The notes under the pieces: generated by a model
The model's database searches: none
What the model was told of the DNA's origin: nothing
What the model saw: the letters and a program-made list of their open reading frames with translations, nothing else
Program-made: the position numbers and the translations under genes
Origin: Burkholderiales bacterium
GTDB taxonomy: Bacteria > Pseudomonadota > Gammaproteobacteria > Burkholderiales > Casimicrobiaceae
Direction: 5' to 3'
Assembly (NCBI GenBank): GCA_905339295.1
Contig: CAJPFI010000019.1
Location: 1 to 56,485 of the forward strand
DNA length: 56,485 nucleotides
Shown here: piece by piece, positions 46,465-54,174 of the stretch
Layout of the letters: each line of letters opens with the position of its first letter
Position numbering within the stretch: the stretch's first letter is position 1

Positions 46465-47151
46465 AGGGCGACCGGCTCGCGGGCGCGCCGGACGCGTGCG
46501 GTCGTCGGACGGATGCGATCGGGCAGGGGGCGGGCTTGCGCCCGCCGACCCTCCGCAACGCCGGACGTGCCGTTCGGTATCCCGCGTTTCCTGTCCGCCT
46601 GACAGGCAGCCCCGGCGAGCTTCGTTCCGTCCATCGCATAGGCGCCTGCCCCCACCGTCGGGAATTCCGGCCCCTTCGGGGACGCGCGCTGGCTCCCGCG
46701 TCGCCACGAGACTTCCGCACGGTTCGCGCAGAGACCACGCGAGCCTGTCCGCTCACGACAAGCTCGGCCCTTCGTCACTTCGGTGCCAGGCGACTGCTGC
46801 GACCTCTGCTGACTTCTGCCATCCCATCCCAGCACCTTGCGATGTTGGTCGCACAAGGGAGGCTGGCAGACCTCCCAGCACATGACGCGTGGCCTGGCTC
46901 GACATCGTCGATCGGTTCGATGGCCTCCACAATCCTCGGTGCGTGCATTCGTCGACCGGGGACCGCACTCCCGGGAACCAGCCTCGTGGCCGCGTAGCTC
47001 GGTGTACGCCAACTCGAGGCAAGGTCGCCTCGCGGCGCTCGCCTGGCTCGCGCGCCACCGGCGCCGCGCGGTGAAGCCCGCGTGAATTCGAAGCCGTCCG
47101 CGAGAGTGTCGCGGGCGAGAGGGTCCGGCTTGCGAAGACGGGGCGCAGCCG

Positions 47152-47181
47152 TTGACATCGCGCCCGCCGCGGGACTAGCAT
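47152..47181 (+). promoter_or_regulatory. Promoter of the nucleoside-like uptake/catabolism operon
   Basis: TTGACA at 47152-47157 is a perfect -35 element. TAGCAT at 47176-47181 is an acceptable -10 at 18-bp spacing. The expected start is near 47188, about 90 bp before the binding-protein ATG. Confidence 0.6.
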
Positions 47182-47193
47182 GCGCGGAACGCA

Positions 47194-47212
47194 TATTCCA
47201 CCAGATGGAATA
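47194..47212. promoter_or_regulatory. Candidate IclR-family operator
   Basis: TATTCCACCAGATGGAATA is a perfect 7-bp inverted repeat with a 5-bp spacer. It lies just downstream of the predicted transcription start. IclR-family operators often have TTCCA/TGGAA arms of this kind, and an IclR gene lies in the operon that follows. The position would block transcription. Confidence 0.55.
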
Positions 47213-47277
47213 CGCATCCCGCGCCGGACCGCTCGCGCCAGCCGGCGCCCCCCCCACCTGACCGAGGAGCGCGTGCC

Positions 47278-48324
47278 ATGACCAGGAGTCCCAAGGGTTT
47301 CCGGGGTTCGAGCCGTCGTGACTTCACCCGTTCGATGCTCGCGCTGGCGGCGGCGCCGGCGCTGGGCGGCGCATCGCCGGCGCTCGCGCAGACGCGCGGC
47401 TCGATCCGCACCGCGCTGGCGTGGATTCCCAACCACTCGTTCGCGGGCATGTGGATCGCGATGGACAAGGGTTACTTCCGCGAGGAAGGCATCGAGGTCG
47501 AGTGGCGTCCCGGCGGGCCGAACACGCCGAACCCGGTCGAGCGCGTGTCGAGCGGCGAGGTGACGCTCGGGCAGCAGGCCAACCCGCGCCCGGTGCTCGA
47601 GGCGATCGCGCGCGGCAACGACTTCGTCGTGCTCGGCAGCCGCTACCAGCGCCAGCCAGGCGGCCTGCTGTCGCTCGCGAAGAAGCCGGTGCTCACGGCG
47701 AAGGACATGGCCGGCAAGCGGATCATCGGCCCGACGCCGACCGACGCGCGCACGATCGAGACCGCGTTCAAGACCAACGGGATGACGTCCGACTTCACGT
47801 TCGTGCCCGGCGGCTTCGATCCGCAGGCGCTGCTCGACGGGCAGGGCGACGCAATGGTCGCGTTCGTGACGAACCAGACGATCGCGCTCGAGATGAAGGG
47901 CCTGGTCAAGGACAAGGACTTCTTCCACCGCACCTGGGACGAGCTCGGCCTGCCCGGCTACAACACGCTCCTGTTCGTGCCGCGCCGGTGGCTCGACGCC
48001 AATCGCGACCTCGCGGTCCGCTACCTGCGCGCCGAGATCCGCGGCTGGAAGGAGAACGAGCGCGACCCGGCGCTCGGAGCGCGCCTGGCGGCCGAGAAGT
48101 ACGGCGTCGACTTCGCGCTCGATCCCAAGCGGGAGCTGCGCTCGAACCAGCTGCAGATCCCGTTCCTGCACAGCGAGGACACGAAGCGCAACGGCCTGTT
48201 CTGGATCAGCCGCGACCGGCTCGGCGGCCCGGTCTACGACGCGCTGCGCGCCGGCGGCGTCGAGCGCCTGCCGGACGTCGACAAGATCCTCGACATGTCG
48301 CTGCTCAAGGCCGCGAACGCCTGA
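47278..48324 (+). CDS. NMT1/THI5-family ABC substrate-binding protein
   Basis: A 348-residue binding protein with a Tat-type signal (SRRDFTRSMLALAAAPAL) and cleavage near ALAQ at about residue 38. The mature protein opens with IRTALAWIPNHSFAGMWIAM and YFREEGIEVEW, typical of the NMT1/THI5 family that binds pyrimidine- or thiamine-precursor-like, riboflavin and sulfonate compounds. GAGGAG lies upstream of the ATG. It is the first gene of an operon with an ATPase and two permeases. The neighbouring phosphorylase suggests a nucleoside-like ligand. Confidence 0.87.
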   Translation: MTRSPKGFRGSSRRDFTRSMLALAAAPALGGASPALAQTRGSIRTALAWIPNHSFAGMWIAMDKGYFREEGIEVEWRPGGPNTPNPVERVSSGEVTLGQQANPRPVLEAIARGNDFVVLGSRYQRQPGGLLSLAKKPVLTAKDMAGKRIIGPTPTDARTIETAFKTNGMTSDFTFVPGGFDPQALLDGQGDAMVAFVTNQTIALEMKGLVKDKDFFHRTWDELGLPGYNTLLFVPRRWLDANRDLAVRYLRAEIRGWKENERDPALGARLAAEKYGVDFALDPKRELRSNQLQIPFLHSEDTKRNGLFWISRDRLGGPVYDALRAGGVERLPDVDKILDMSLLKAANA

Positions 48325-49142
48325 TGAACGCGATGACCGACGTGGTCGCCACGACGTCGGACGCGAGGGAAGGGGCATCGGTCGAGGCGGCGTCGATCAC
48401 CAAGCGCTTCGCGATGGCCGGCGGCGGCGAGGTCGTCGCGCTGTCGGGCGTCGACCTGGCGCTCGCACCGGGAAGCTTCGTGGCGGTCGTAGGCCCCAGC
48501 GGCTGCGGCAAGTCGACGCTCCTGCGGCTGATCGCCGGGCTGGAGACCCCGGACGCGGGCGCGATCCGCATCGACAGCGAGCCGCCGTCGGTCGCGGCCG
48601 CGCAGCACCGGATCGGCGTGGCGTTCCAGGACCACGCGCTGCTGCCGTGGCTAAGCGTCCGGCAGAACGTGGCGCTGCCGTTCCGGCTCGCCGGCGTGCC
48701 CGTGGACGAGGCGCGCGTCGCGTCGCTGGTCGCGATGGTGGGTCTCGCCGAATTCGCCGGCGCGCGGCCTTCGCAGCTGTCGGGGGGCATGCGCCAGCGA
48801 GTCTCGATTGCGCGCTCGCTCGCGCTTTCGCCGCGGCTGCTGCTCCTCGACGAGCCGTTCGGCGCGCTCGACCTCGTGACGCGCCGCGCGCTCAACCTCG
48901 AGATGCAGCGCGTGTGGGAGTCGCTGCGCACGACGACGCTGCTGATCACCCATTCGGTCGACGAGGCCGTGCAGCTCGCGGACCGCGTGATCGTCATGGC
49001 GTCGCGGCCGGGCCGGCTGCACGCGTCGTTCGACGTCGTGCTCGAGCGGCCGCGCACGCGCGCGACGACGCAAGGCGACGCGTTCGTCGCGCTCACGCGC
49101 CGCGTCGCCGGCGCGCTCGACGACGCGATGGCGCAGCCGTGA
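48324..49142 (+). CDS. ABC transporter ATPase, SsuB/TauB/ThiZ type
   Basis: A 272-residue ATPase. Walker [10 protein letters not shown] is at 57-65, the Q-loop lies in VAFQDHALLPWLSV, the signature in LSGGMRQRVSIARS and Walker B in LLLLDEPFGALD. LLITHSVDEAV and the VMASRPGRL segment are typical of the nitrate/sulfonate/taurine/pyrimidine importer subgroup. The ATG overlaps the binding-protein stop by one base and the stop overlaps the next permease start, so the transporter genes are tightly coupled. Confidence 0.9.
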   Translation: MNAMTDVVATTSDAREGASVEAASITKRFAMAGGGEVVALSGVDLALAPGSFVAVVGPSGCGKSTLLRLIAGLETPDAGAIRIDSEPPSVAAAQHRIGVAFQDHALLPWLSVRQNVALPFRLAGVPVDEARVASLVAMVGLAEFAGARPSQLSGGMRQRVSIARSLALSPRLLLLDEPFGALDLVTRRALNLEMQRVWESLRTTTLLITHSVDEAVQLADRVIVMASRPGRLHASFDVVLERPRTRATTQGDAFVALTRRVAGALDDAMAQP

Positions 49143-49879
49143 AGGTGCCATTCGCCACGCTCGCGGGCACCGCGCTGTTCCTGGCCGCGTGGGAGGCCAT
49201 CGGCCGGCTCGGCTGGCTCGGCGAGTCGTTCCCCGCGCTGAGCCAGGTCGCCGCGGTGTTCGAGCGACCGGGCGCGCGCGAGCTCTTCATGCGGGCGCTG
49301 CGCGTGACCGGGACCTCGGCGGTGATCGCGCTCGGCGCCGGCTCGCTCCTCGCGATCGTGCTGTCGCTGGTCAACGCGACGCTGCCGCGCCTGGAGCGCG
49401 GCCTCGACACGCTCGCGTCGTGGATGTACGCGGTGCCGGCGATCGCGTTCGGCCCGGTGCTGATCCTGCTCGCGGGTCCCGAGGCGACGCCGGCGGTGCT
49501 CGGCACGCTCTCCGCCTACTTTCCTGTCTACGTCGCGCTGAGCTCGCAGTTCCGCTACGGCACGCCGGCGCGACGCGAGATCGCCCGCGTGCTGGGCGCG
49601 AGCCGCACGCGGTCGTTCGCGCTGATCGACGTGCCGGGCGCCGTGCCGGCGTTCGTCGACGGGCTGCGCCTCGCGGCGCCGGCGGCGGTCCTCGGCACCG
49701 TGCTCGGCGAGTGGTTCGGCGCGCCGCGGGGGCTCGGCGTCATCATCGTGAGCGCGCTGCAGAACATCCGCATCCCGCAGATGTGGGCGGCGGCGCTGTT
49801 GTGCGTCGCCTGCTCGCTCGCTGCGTACCTGGTGCTCACGTCCCTGCACCGGCGTGCGCTCGCGCGCTTCGCCGGCTGA
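49139..49879 (+). CDS. ABC transporter permease 1 of the NMT1-type importer
   Basis: A 246-residue inner-membrane permease starting with GTG at 49139, overlapping the ATPase stop (GTGA). It has five or six helices, and the EAA loop is visible at REIARVLGASRTRSFALIDVPG. It resembles SsuC/ThiX-type permeases. A second, different permease follows at once, so the importer probably uses a heterodimer, as riboflavin- and pyrimidine-type relatives may do. Confidence 0.86.
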   Translation: MKVPFATLAGTALFLAAWEAIGRLGWLGESFPALSQVAAVFERPGARELFMRALRVTGTSAVIALGAGSLLAIVLSLVNATLPRLERGLDTLASWMYAVPAIAFGPVLILLAGPEATPAVLGTLSAYFPVYVALSSQFRYGTPARREIARVLGASRTRSFALIDVPGAVPAFVDGLRLAAPAAVLGTVLGEWFGAPRGLGVIIVSALQNIRIPQMWAAALLCVACSLAAYLVLTSLHRRALARFAG

Positions 49880-49887
49880 GCCCCGCG

Positions 49888-50634
49888 ATGCGCATGATCG
49901 GCTCGCTCTTCTCGCAGACCTGGGCGGTACTGCTCGTCGTGCTGCTGTGGGACGCGATCGTCCGCTGGCACGGCTTCAACGTGATCGTGCTGCCGGATCC
50001 GTGGTCGGTCGTGCGCGCTATCGTGACCGAAGGACCGCTCTACGCGAAGGCCGCAGGGATCACGCTCGGCGTCGCCGTCGCGGGGCTCCTGCTCGGCTCG
50101 CTGCTCGGCGCCGCGCTCGCGGTGTCCGGCTGGGTGTCGCGCATCGTCGCGGGCATGGTCGCGCCCGCCGCGCTGGTGGTGAGATCGGTGCCCTTCATCA
50201 TCCTGATCCCGGTGCTGTCGCGGCTGCTCGGCTACAACCTGACGATGGTCGTCATCGTCGTCACGCTGCTGTCGTTCTTCCCGAGCTTCGTGCTGGTGTC
50301 GTCCGGACTCGCCGCGCTGCCCGCCGCGTCGGCCGACCTCGGGCGCGTGTACGGCGCGACGCGCCTGCGCGCGCTGGCCAACATCGCGCTGCCGGCAGCG
50401 ATCCCGAACCTGTTCGCGTCGATCCGGCTCTCCGCGTCGCGTGCCGTGCTCGGCGCGATGGTGGCCGAGTTCCTGACCGGCATCGACGGGCTCGGCAAGC
50501 TGTTCCTGCTCGCGCGCGGCGACCTCGAGGCCGAGCGCGCGTTCGCGGTGGCGACGGTCGCCGCGGCGGCCGCCGTCGCGCTGTTCCTGGCGGCCGGACG
50601 ACTCGAGGCCGCCGTCCACAGGAGGATGTCGTGA
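49888..50634 (+). CDS. ABC transporter permease 2 of the NMT1-type importer
   Basis: A 248-residue permease beginning MRMIGSLFSQTWAVLLVVLL, 8 bp after permease 1. The EAA-type loop lies at ADLGRVYGATRLRALANIALP, and helices flank it on both sides. The C-terminus ends in a basic stretch. The stop overlaps the GTG of the phosphorylase gene, which links uptake directly to the first catabolic step. Confidence 0.86.
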   Translation: MRMIGSLFSQTWAVLLVVLLWDAIVRWHGFNVIVLPDPWSVVRAIVTEGPLYAKAAGITLGVAVAGLLLGSLLGAALAVSGWVSRIVAGMVAPAALVVRSVPFIILIPVLSRLLGYNLTMVVIVVTLLSFFPSFVLVSSGLAALPAASADLGRVYGATRLRALANIALPAAIPNLFASIRLSASRAVLGAMVAEFLTGIDGLGKLFLLARGDLEAERAFAVATVAAAAAVALFLAAGRLEAAVHRRMS

Positions 50635-51452
50635 GCTCTCCGCACCTGAAGGCGGGCTGGCTTCGCCCGCCGGGCCTGCCCGACGTGAACGACCCTGCGC
50701 GCACGCGCTGCCGGGCGATCCGATGCCTGCCCGGCGAGATCGCGCCCTACGTGCTGCTGCCGGGCGATCCGGCGCGCGCCGAGCGGATCAGCCGCGAGCA
50801 CCTCGACAACGCGCAGCTGGTGATGACCAACCGCGAGTTCCACTCCTACACCGGAACGTTCCGCGGCGTGCCGGTGTCGGTAGTGTCGACCGGCCTCGGC
50901 AGCCCCGGCGCCGCGATGGTGGTGAGCGATCTCGCGCGCCTGGGCGTGCGCGTGGCCATCCGCGTCGGCACGGCCGGCTCGGGCCAGCCTCACGTCAAGC
51001 CCGGCGACCTCGTCATCGCCACCGGCGCGGTGCGCGACGACGGCGTCACGCATCACCACGTCCCGGCGATCTTTCCGGCGGTCGGCGATCCCGGCGTGCT
51101 CGACGCGTTGCGCCGGGCGGCGCGGGACTCGCCCGGGCGCGCGGCGCACGTCGGCATCGTCCACACCTGCGACGCGTTCCAGAGCCCGCGCCTCACCGGC
51201 GAGCTCGAGTCGTACACGCGGGCGGGCGTGCTCGCCTACGAGATGGAGGCCTCGGCGGTACTCGTGTTCGGCGCGATCCGCGGCGTCGCGGCGGGCTGCA
51301 TCCTCGGTATCGACGGCTGGGTCGCGCACGTGCAGGCCGGCAACGTCGTTCCCGACGTGGCCGCGCGTGACCAGGGCGTCGCCCGCATGCTCGACGTCGC
51401 GCTGCGCGCGGTCGAGCTGCTCCACCGGGAGCGTACCGCTCATGCGGGCTGA
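50631..51452 (+). CDS. Uridine phosphorylase-family nucleoside phosphorylase
   Basis: A 273-residue member of the PNP/UDP family. GDPAR (45-49) and RVGTAGSGQP (111-120) are the phosphate-binding segments, and the ribose-binding MEA at 205-207 (YEMEAS) replaces the usual MES. The sequence is nearest in style to uridine phosphorylase; the base-binding region differs, so the base is uncertain. It should release a base and a pentose-1-phosphate. The start is a GTG at 50631 with AGGAGG upstream, overlapping permease 2 (GTGA). The product would suit the MtnA and aldolase enzymes of the same operon. Confidence 0.84.
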   Translation: MSSPHLKAGWLRPPGLPDVNDPARTRCRAIRCLPGEIAPYVLLPGDPARAERISREHLDNAQLVMTNREFHSYTGTFRGVPVSVVSTGLGSPGAAMVVSDLARLGVRVAIRVGTAGSGQPHVKPGDLVIATGAVRDDGVTHHHVPAIFPAVGDPGVLDALRRAARDSPGRAAHVGIVHTCDAFQSPRLTGELESYTRAGVLAYEMEASAVLVFGAIRGVAAGCILGIDGWVAHVQAGNVVPDVAARDQGVARMLDVALRAVELLHRERTAHAG

Positions 51453-52095
51453 GGGCGAGCGCACCGCCGTCGTCGAGGCCGCGCGACGCATGGTCGACAG
51501 CGGGCTCGTCATCAACACGTCGGGCAACGTGAGCGTCCGCGTCGGCGGGACGATCGCGATCACGCCGAGCCGTGTGCCCTACGAAACGATGACGCCGGCG
51601 GACGTCTGCCTGGTCGACATCGCCTCGGGCGAGCAGGCGGACGGAGCGCTGCTGCCGTCTTCGGAGCTGCCGCTGCACCTCGCGGTCTACGGCGCGACCG
51701 ACGCCGGCGCCGTCGTCCACACGCACTCGCACTTCGCCACCGTGCTCTCGACGCTCGTGGACCGGCTGCCGGCGATCCACTACCAGGTCGCGGACCTCGG
51801 CGGCGAGGTCGAGGTAGCGCCGTACGCGACGTTCGGCACCGACGAGCTCGCGCGCGTCACGACGCGGGCCCTCGCCGGGCGCAACGCGGCGCTCATGCGC
51901 AACCATGGCGTGACGGCGATCGGGCCGGACATCCTCCGCGCACTGGCGCGCGCGTTCACCGTCGAGTGGATCGCCAGCGTGTACTGGCACGCGCGCGTCC
52001 TCGGCACGCCAACTCTCCTCGACGGCGCCGAGATCGAGCGCGTCGCCGCGCGCCAGGCCGATTTCGCTTCACGACGGAAGGGGCGCAAGCCGTGA
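51442..52095 (+). CDS. Class II aldolase, FucA/Ald2 family, copy 2
   Basis: A 217-residue zinc aldolase. NTSGNVSVRV is the phosphate loop; E75 (SSELPLH), H93 and H95 (VHTHSHF) and H155 (RNHGV) are the catalytic and metal residues. It overlaps the phosphorylase end by 11 bp and the regulator start by 4 bp. It is clearly distinct from copy 1 (44785-45453), so the two are not a recent duplication. Its likely role is to split a ketose-1-phosphate into DHAP and a two-carbon aldehyde. Confidence 0.84.
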   Translation: MRAEGERTAVVEAARRMVDSGLVINTSGNVSVRVGGTIAITPSRVPYETMTPADVCLVDIASGEQADGALLPSSELPLHLAVYGATDAGAVVHTHSHFATVLSTLVDRLPAIHYQVADLGGEVEVAPYATFGTDELARVTTRALAGRNAALMRNHGVTAIGPDILRALARAFTVEWIASVYWHARVLGTPTLLDGAEIERVAARQADFASRRKGRKP

Positions 52096-52919
52096 GTGCG
52101 AGGGCCGCCCGTGCCGTCGCGCCCGCGTTCGCCGCGGGCGAGGCCGACGAGCGGCTGCAGGACGGCGACAAGGCCGCCGGCGCGCGCGCGATCCATCGCG
52201 CGCTGGCGATCCTCGAGTGCTACGGCGGGGGCGAGCGTGCCCTGGGCATCCACGAGCTTGCGAAGGCGGTCACGCTGAGCCCGAGCACGGTCCACCGGAT
52301 CGTCCGCGCGATGGTCGAGCGCGGTTTCCTTGCGCAGAACGACGGCAACAACCGCTACGTGCTGGGGCCAACGATGATCGTGCTCGGCCAGGTGACGCAG
52401 CGGCTGTTCGGGCTCGACAAGGTGGGCGCCGTGCTGGAGGAGGTCGCACGGCGCTACGGCGAGGGCGTGACGTTCGGCATGCGCGACGGCGAGGCGGTCG
52501 TCGTGCTGGCGCAGCTCGAGTCGACCAAGCAGGTGCGGTTCAGCCATCCGCCCGGGACGCGCGTGCCGCTCCACGCCTCGGCGCTGGGCAAGGCCGTCAT
52601 CGCGTCGGCGCGCGACGTCGCGTCGGAAGTCCGTGCGCTCGGCAAGCTGAGCGCGCTGACCGCCCGGACGATCACCGGCAAGGCGAAGCTCGCGACCGAG
52701 CTCGCGGCGACGGTGCGGCGCGGCTATGCGATCGACGACGAGGAGAGCGTGATCGGCGTGCGCGGCGTCGCCGTGCCGGTGATCGCGAAGTCCGGTGCGG
52801 TGGTCGCGGCGCTGGGCATCGAGGGGCCCTCCGCGCACCTGCCCGACGCGTGGGTGCGGCAGATCGGCAAGGAGCTGGCCGGATGGGCGGGCCGCATCGC
52901 GCACGTGGTTTCACTGTGA
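52092..52919 (+). CDS. IclR-family transcriptional regulator
   Basis: A 275-residue regulator with a GTG start overlapping the aldolase stop. A charged tail of about 30 residues precedes the winged helix-turn-helix (AIHRALAILECY, then LSPSTVHRIVRAMVERGFLA). The C-terminal effector-binding domain follows (VPLHASALGKAVIA, then YAIDDEESVIGVRGVAVPV), as in AllR and KdgR. It is encoded within the operon it probably controls, and the inverted repeat at 47194-47212 is a good candidate site. The effector may be the imported compound or a pathway intermediate. Confidence 0.9.
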   Translation: MSARAARAVAPAFAAGEADERLQDGDKAAGARAIHRALAILECYGGGERALGIHELAKAVTLSPSTVHRIVRAMVERGFLAQNDGNNRYVLGPTMIVLGQVTQRLFGLDKVGAVLEEVARRYGEGVTFGMRDGEAVVVLAQLESTKQVRFSHPPGTRVPLHASALGKAVIASARDVASEVRALGKLSALTARTITGKAKLATELAATVRRGYAIDDEESVIGVRGVAVPVIAKSGAVVAALGIEGPSAHLPDAWVRQIGKELAGWAGRIAHVVSL

Positions 52920-52953
52920 GTCGCGGCACGCCCGCGACCGGGGGAGCATGGCC

Positions 52954-53424
52954 ATGACGTCGAACGACCTGACCTTCGACCAGGTTCGCGCGTTGTTCCA
53001 GATGCGCCCGCAGGAGGACGGCGAGGGCACGCTGATCCACCAGAACCTCGACGACGGCTTCGGCACCGCGATCGTCGCGCTCACCGGCGGCGACCACTAC
53101 TCGGCGCTGCACCGCCTGCACGCCACCGAGGTCTACCACTTCTACGCGGGCGCGCCGCGCCGCATGCTGCTGCTCCACCCGGACGGGCGGATCGAGGAGC
53201 CGGTCCTCGGCGCCGACTACCGCGCCGGGCAGCGGCCGCAGGTCGTGGTTCCCGCGGGCGTGTGGCAGGGCAGCCGCAGCGATGGCCCGTGGACGCTCAC
53301 CGGGGCGACGATGGCACCCGGCTACCGCTCGGACGGCTTCGAGCTCGCCGACGTCGAGGAGCTCGTGCGCCGCTATTCGTCGGCGGCGCGCCGCATCCGC
53401 GACTTGGCGCCGCAGCACGCATGA
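52954..53424 (+). CDS. Cupin-family protein (DUF985)
   Basis: A 156-residue single-domain cupin of the DUF985 type. YSALHRLHATEVYHFYAGAP holds the cupin motif 1 residues, and PAGVWQGSR lies at the second motif. Proteins of this group may bind nucleotide sugars or act as epimerases; no activity is established. The ATG at 52954 has GGAG at good spacing, whereas the upstream ATG at 52948 would sit too close. The stop overlaps the SDR start by 4 bp. Confidence 0.8.
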   Translation: MTSNDLTFDQVRALFQMRPQEDGEGTLIHQNLDDGFGTAIVALTGGDHYSALHRLHATEVYHFYAGAPRRMLLLHPDGRIEEPVLGADYRAGQRPQVVVPAGVWQGSRSDGPWTLTGATMAPGYRSDGFELADVEELVRRYSSAARRIRDLAPQHA

Positions 53425-54158
53425 CCATGCGGCGCGTCGTCGTGACGGGCGCGAGCCGCGGCATCGGGCTCGCGATCGCGCGGCGTTTCCTCGGGCTCGG
53501 CTCGCACGTGGTGCTGCACGCGCGGGGCGCGGCGGACGACGCCGACGTACGTGAAGCCGAGCGGCAGGGCCGCGCAACGGTCGTGCGTGGCGACCTCGCG
53601 CTGGAGGCGGATCGCGCGGCCCTGTTCGCGCGGGCGCGTTCCGAACTCGGCGGGCTCGACGTGCTGGTCAACAACGCCGCCGAGCAGTCGTTCGGCCCGA
53701 TTCGCGAATGGTCGGACGACGCGGTGCAACGAATGTTCCGCGTGAACGTCGTGGCGGCGCTCGACTGCATGCGGCGCGCCGCCGAGGCCATGGCTGGTGC
53801 GGACGGCGACCGCTGCATCGTCAACATCGCGTCGATCCGCGCGACACGGCCGGGGAGTGGCGCCGCCGTCTACGCGGCGACCAAGGCCGCGCTGGTGTCG
53901 GCGACCCGGACGGCGGCAGTCGAGTACGGGCCGGCCGGCATCCGCGTGAACGCGATCTCGCCGGGGCTCGTCTGGCGCGAGGGGCTCGATCGCGACTGGG
54001 CGGACGGCGTGCGGGTCTACGAGCAGCAGGCGCCGCTCGGCCGCATCGGCCGCCCCGAAGACGTCGCCGAGGCGTGCGCGATGCTCGCCTCGTCCGCCGC
54101 GAGCTGGATCACGGGTGTCGACCTGCCGGTCGACGGCGGCATCTCGCTCGTGCGCTGA
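53421..54158 (+). CDS. Short-chain dehydrogenase/reductase
   Basis: A 245-residue classical SDR. The cofactor motif TGASRGIG is near the N-terminus, NNAA follows, and the catalytic Ser and YAATK (YxxxK) are in the expected order, ending with the usual VDGG region. It overlaps the cupin stop (ATGA) and is followed by the second MtnA-like gene. It may oxidise or reduce the sugar or aldehyde intermediate of this pathway. Confidence 0.87.
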   Translation: MTMRRVVVTGASRGIGLAIARRFLGLGSHVVLHARGAADDADVREAERQGRATVVRGDLALEADRAALFARARSELGGLDVLVNNAAEQSFGPIREWSDDAVQRMFRVNVVAALDCMRRAAEAMAGADGDRCIVNIASIRATRPGSGAAVYAATKAALVSATRTAAVEYGPAGIRVNAISPGLVWREGLDRDWADGVRVYEQQAPLGRIGRPEDVAEACAMLASSAASWITGVDLPVDGGISLVR

Positions 54159-54174
54159 AACGGGAACCCCTCGC

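Larger units (their letters stand above)
46465..47277. other. 813-bp region without a recognisable gene
   Basis: Frames on both strands are open for up to about 130 codons, but their composition is unlike the neighbouring genes and I recognise no family. It contains a GGCGGGCTTGCGCCCGCC-type palindrome near 46530. The right end holds the promoter and candidate operator of the next operon. A decayed gene or an untranslated RNA is possible. Confidence 0.4.
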
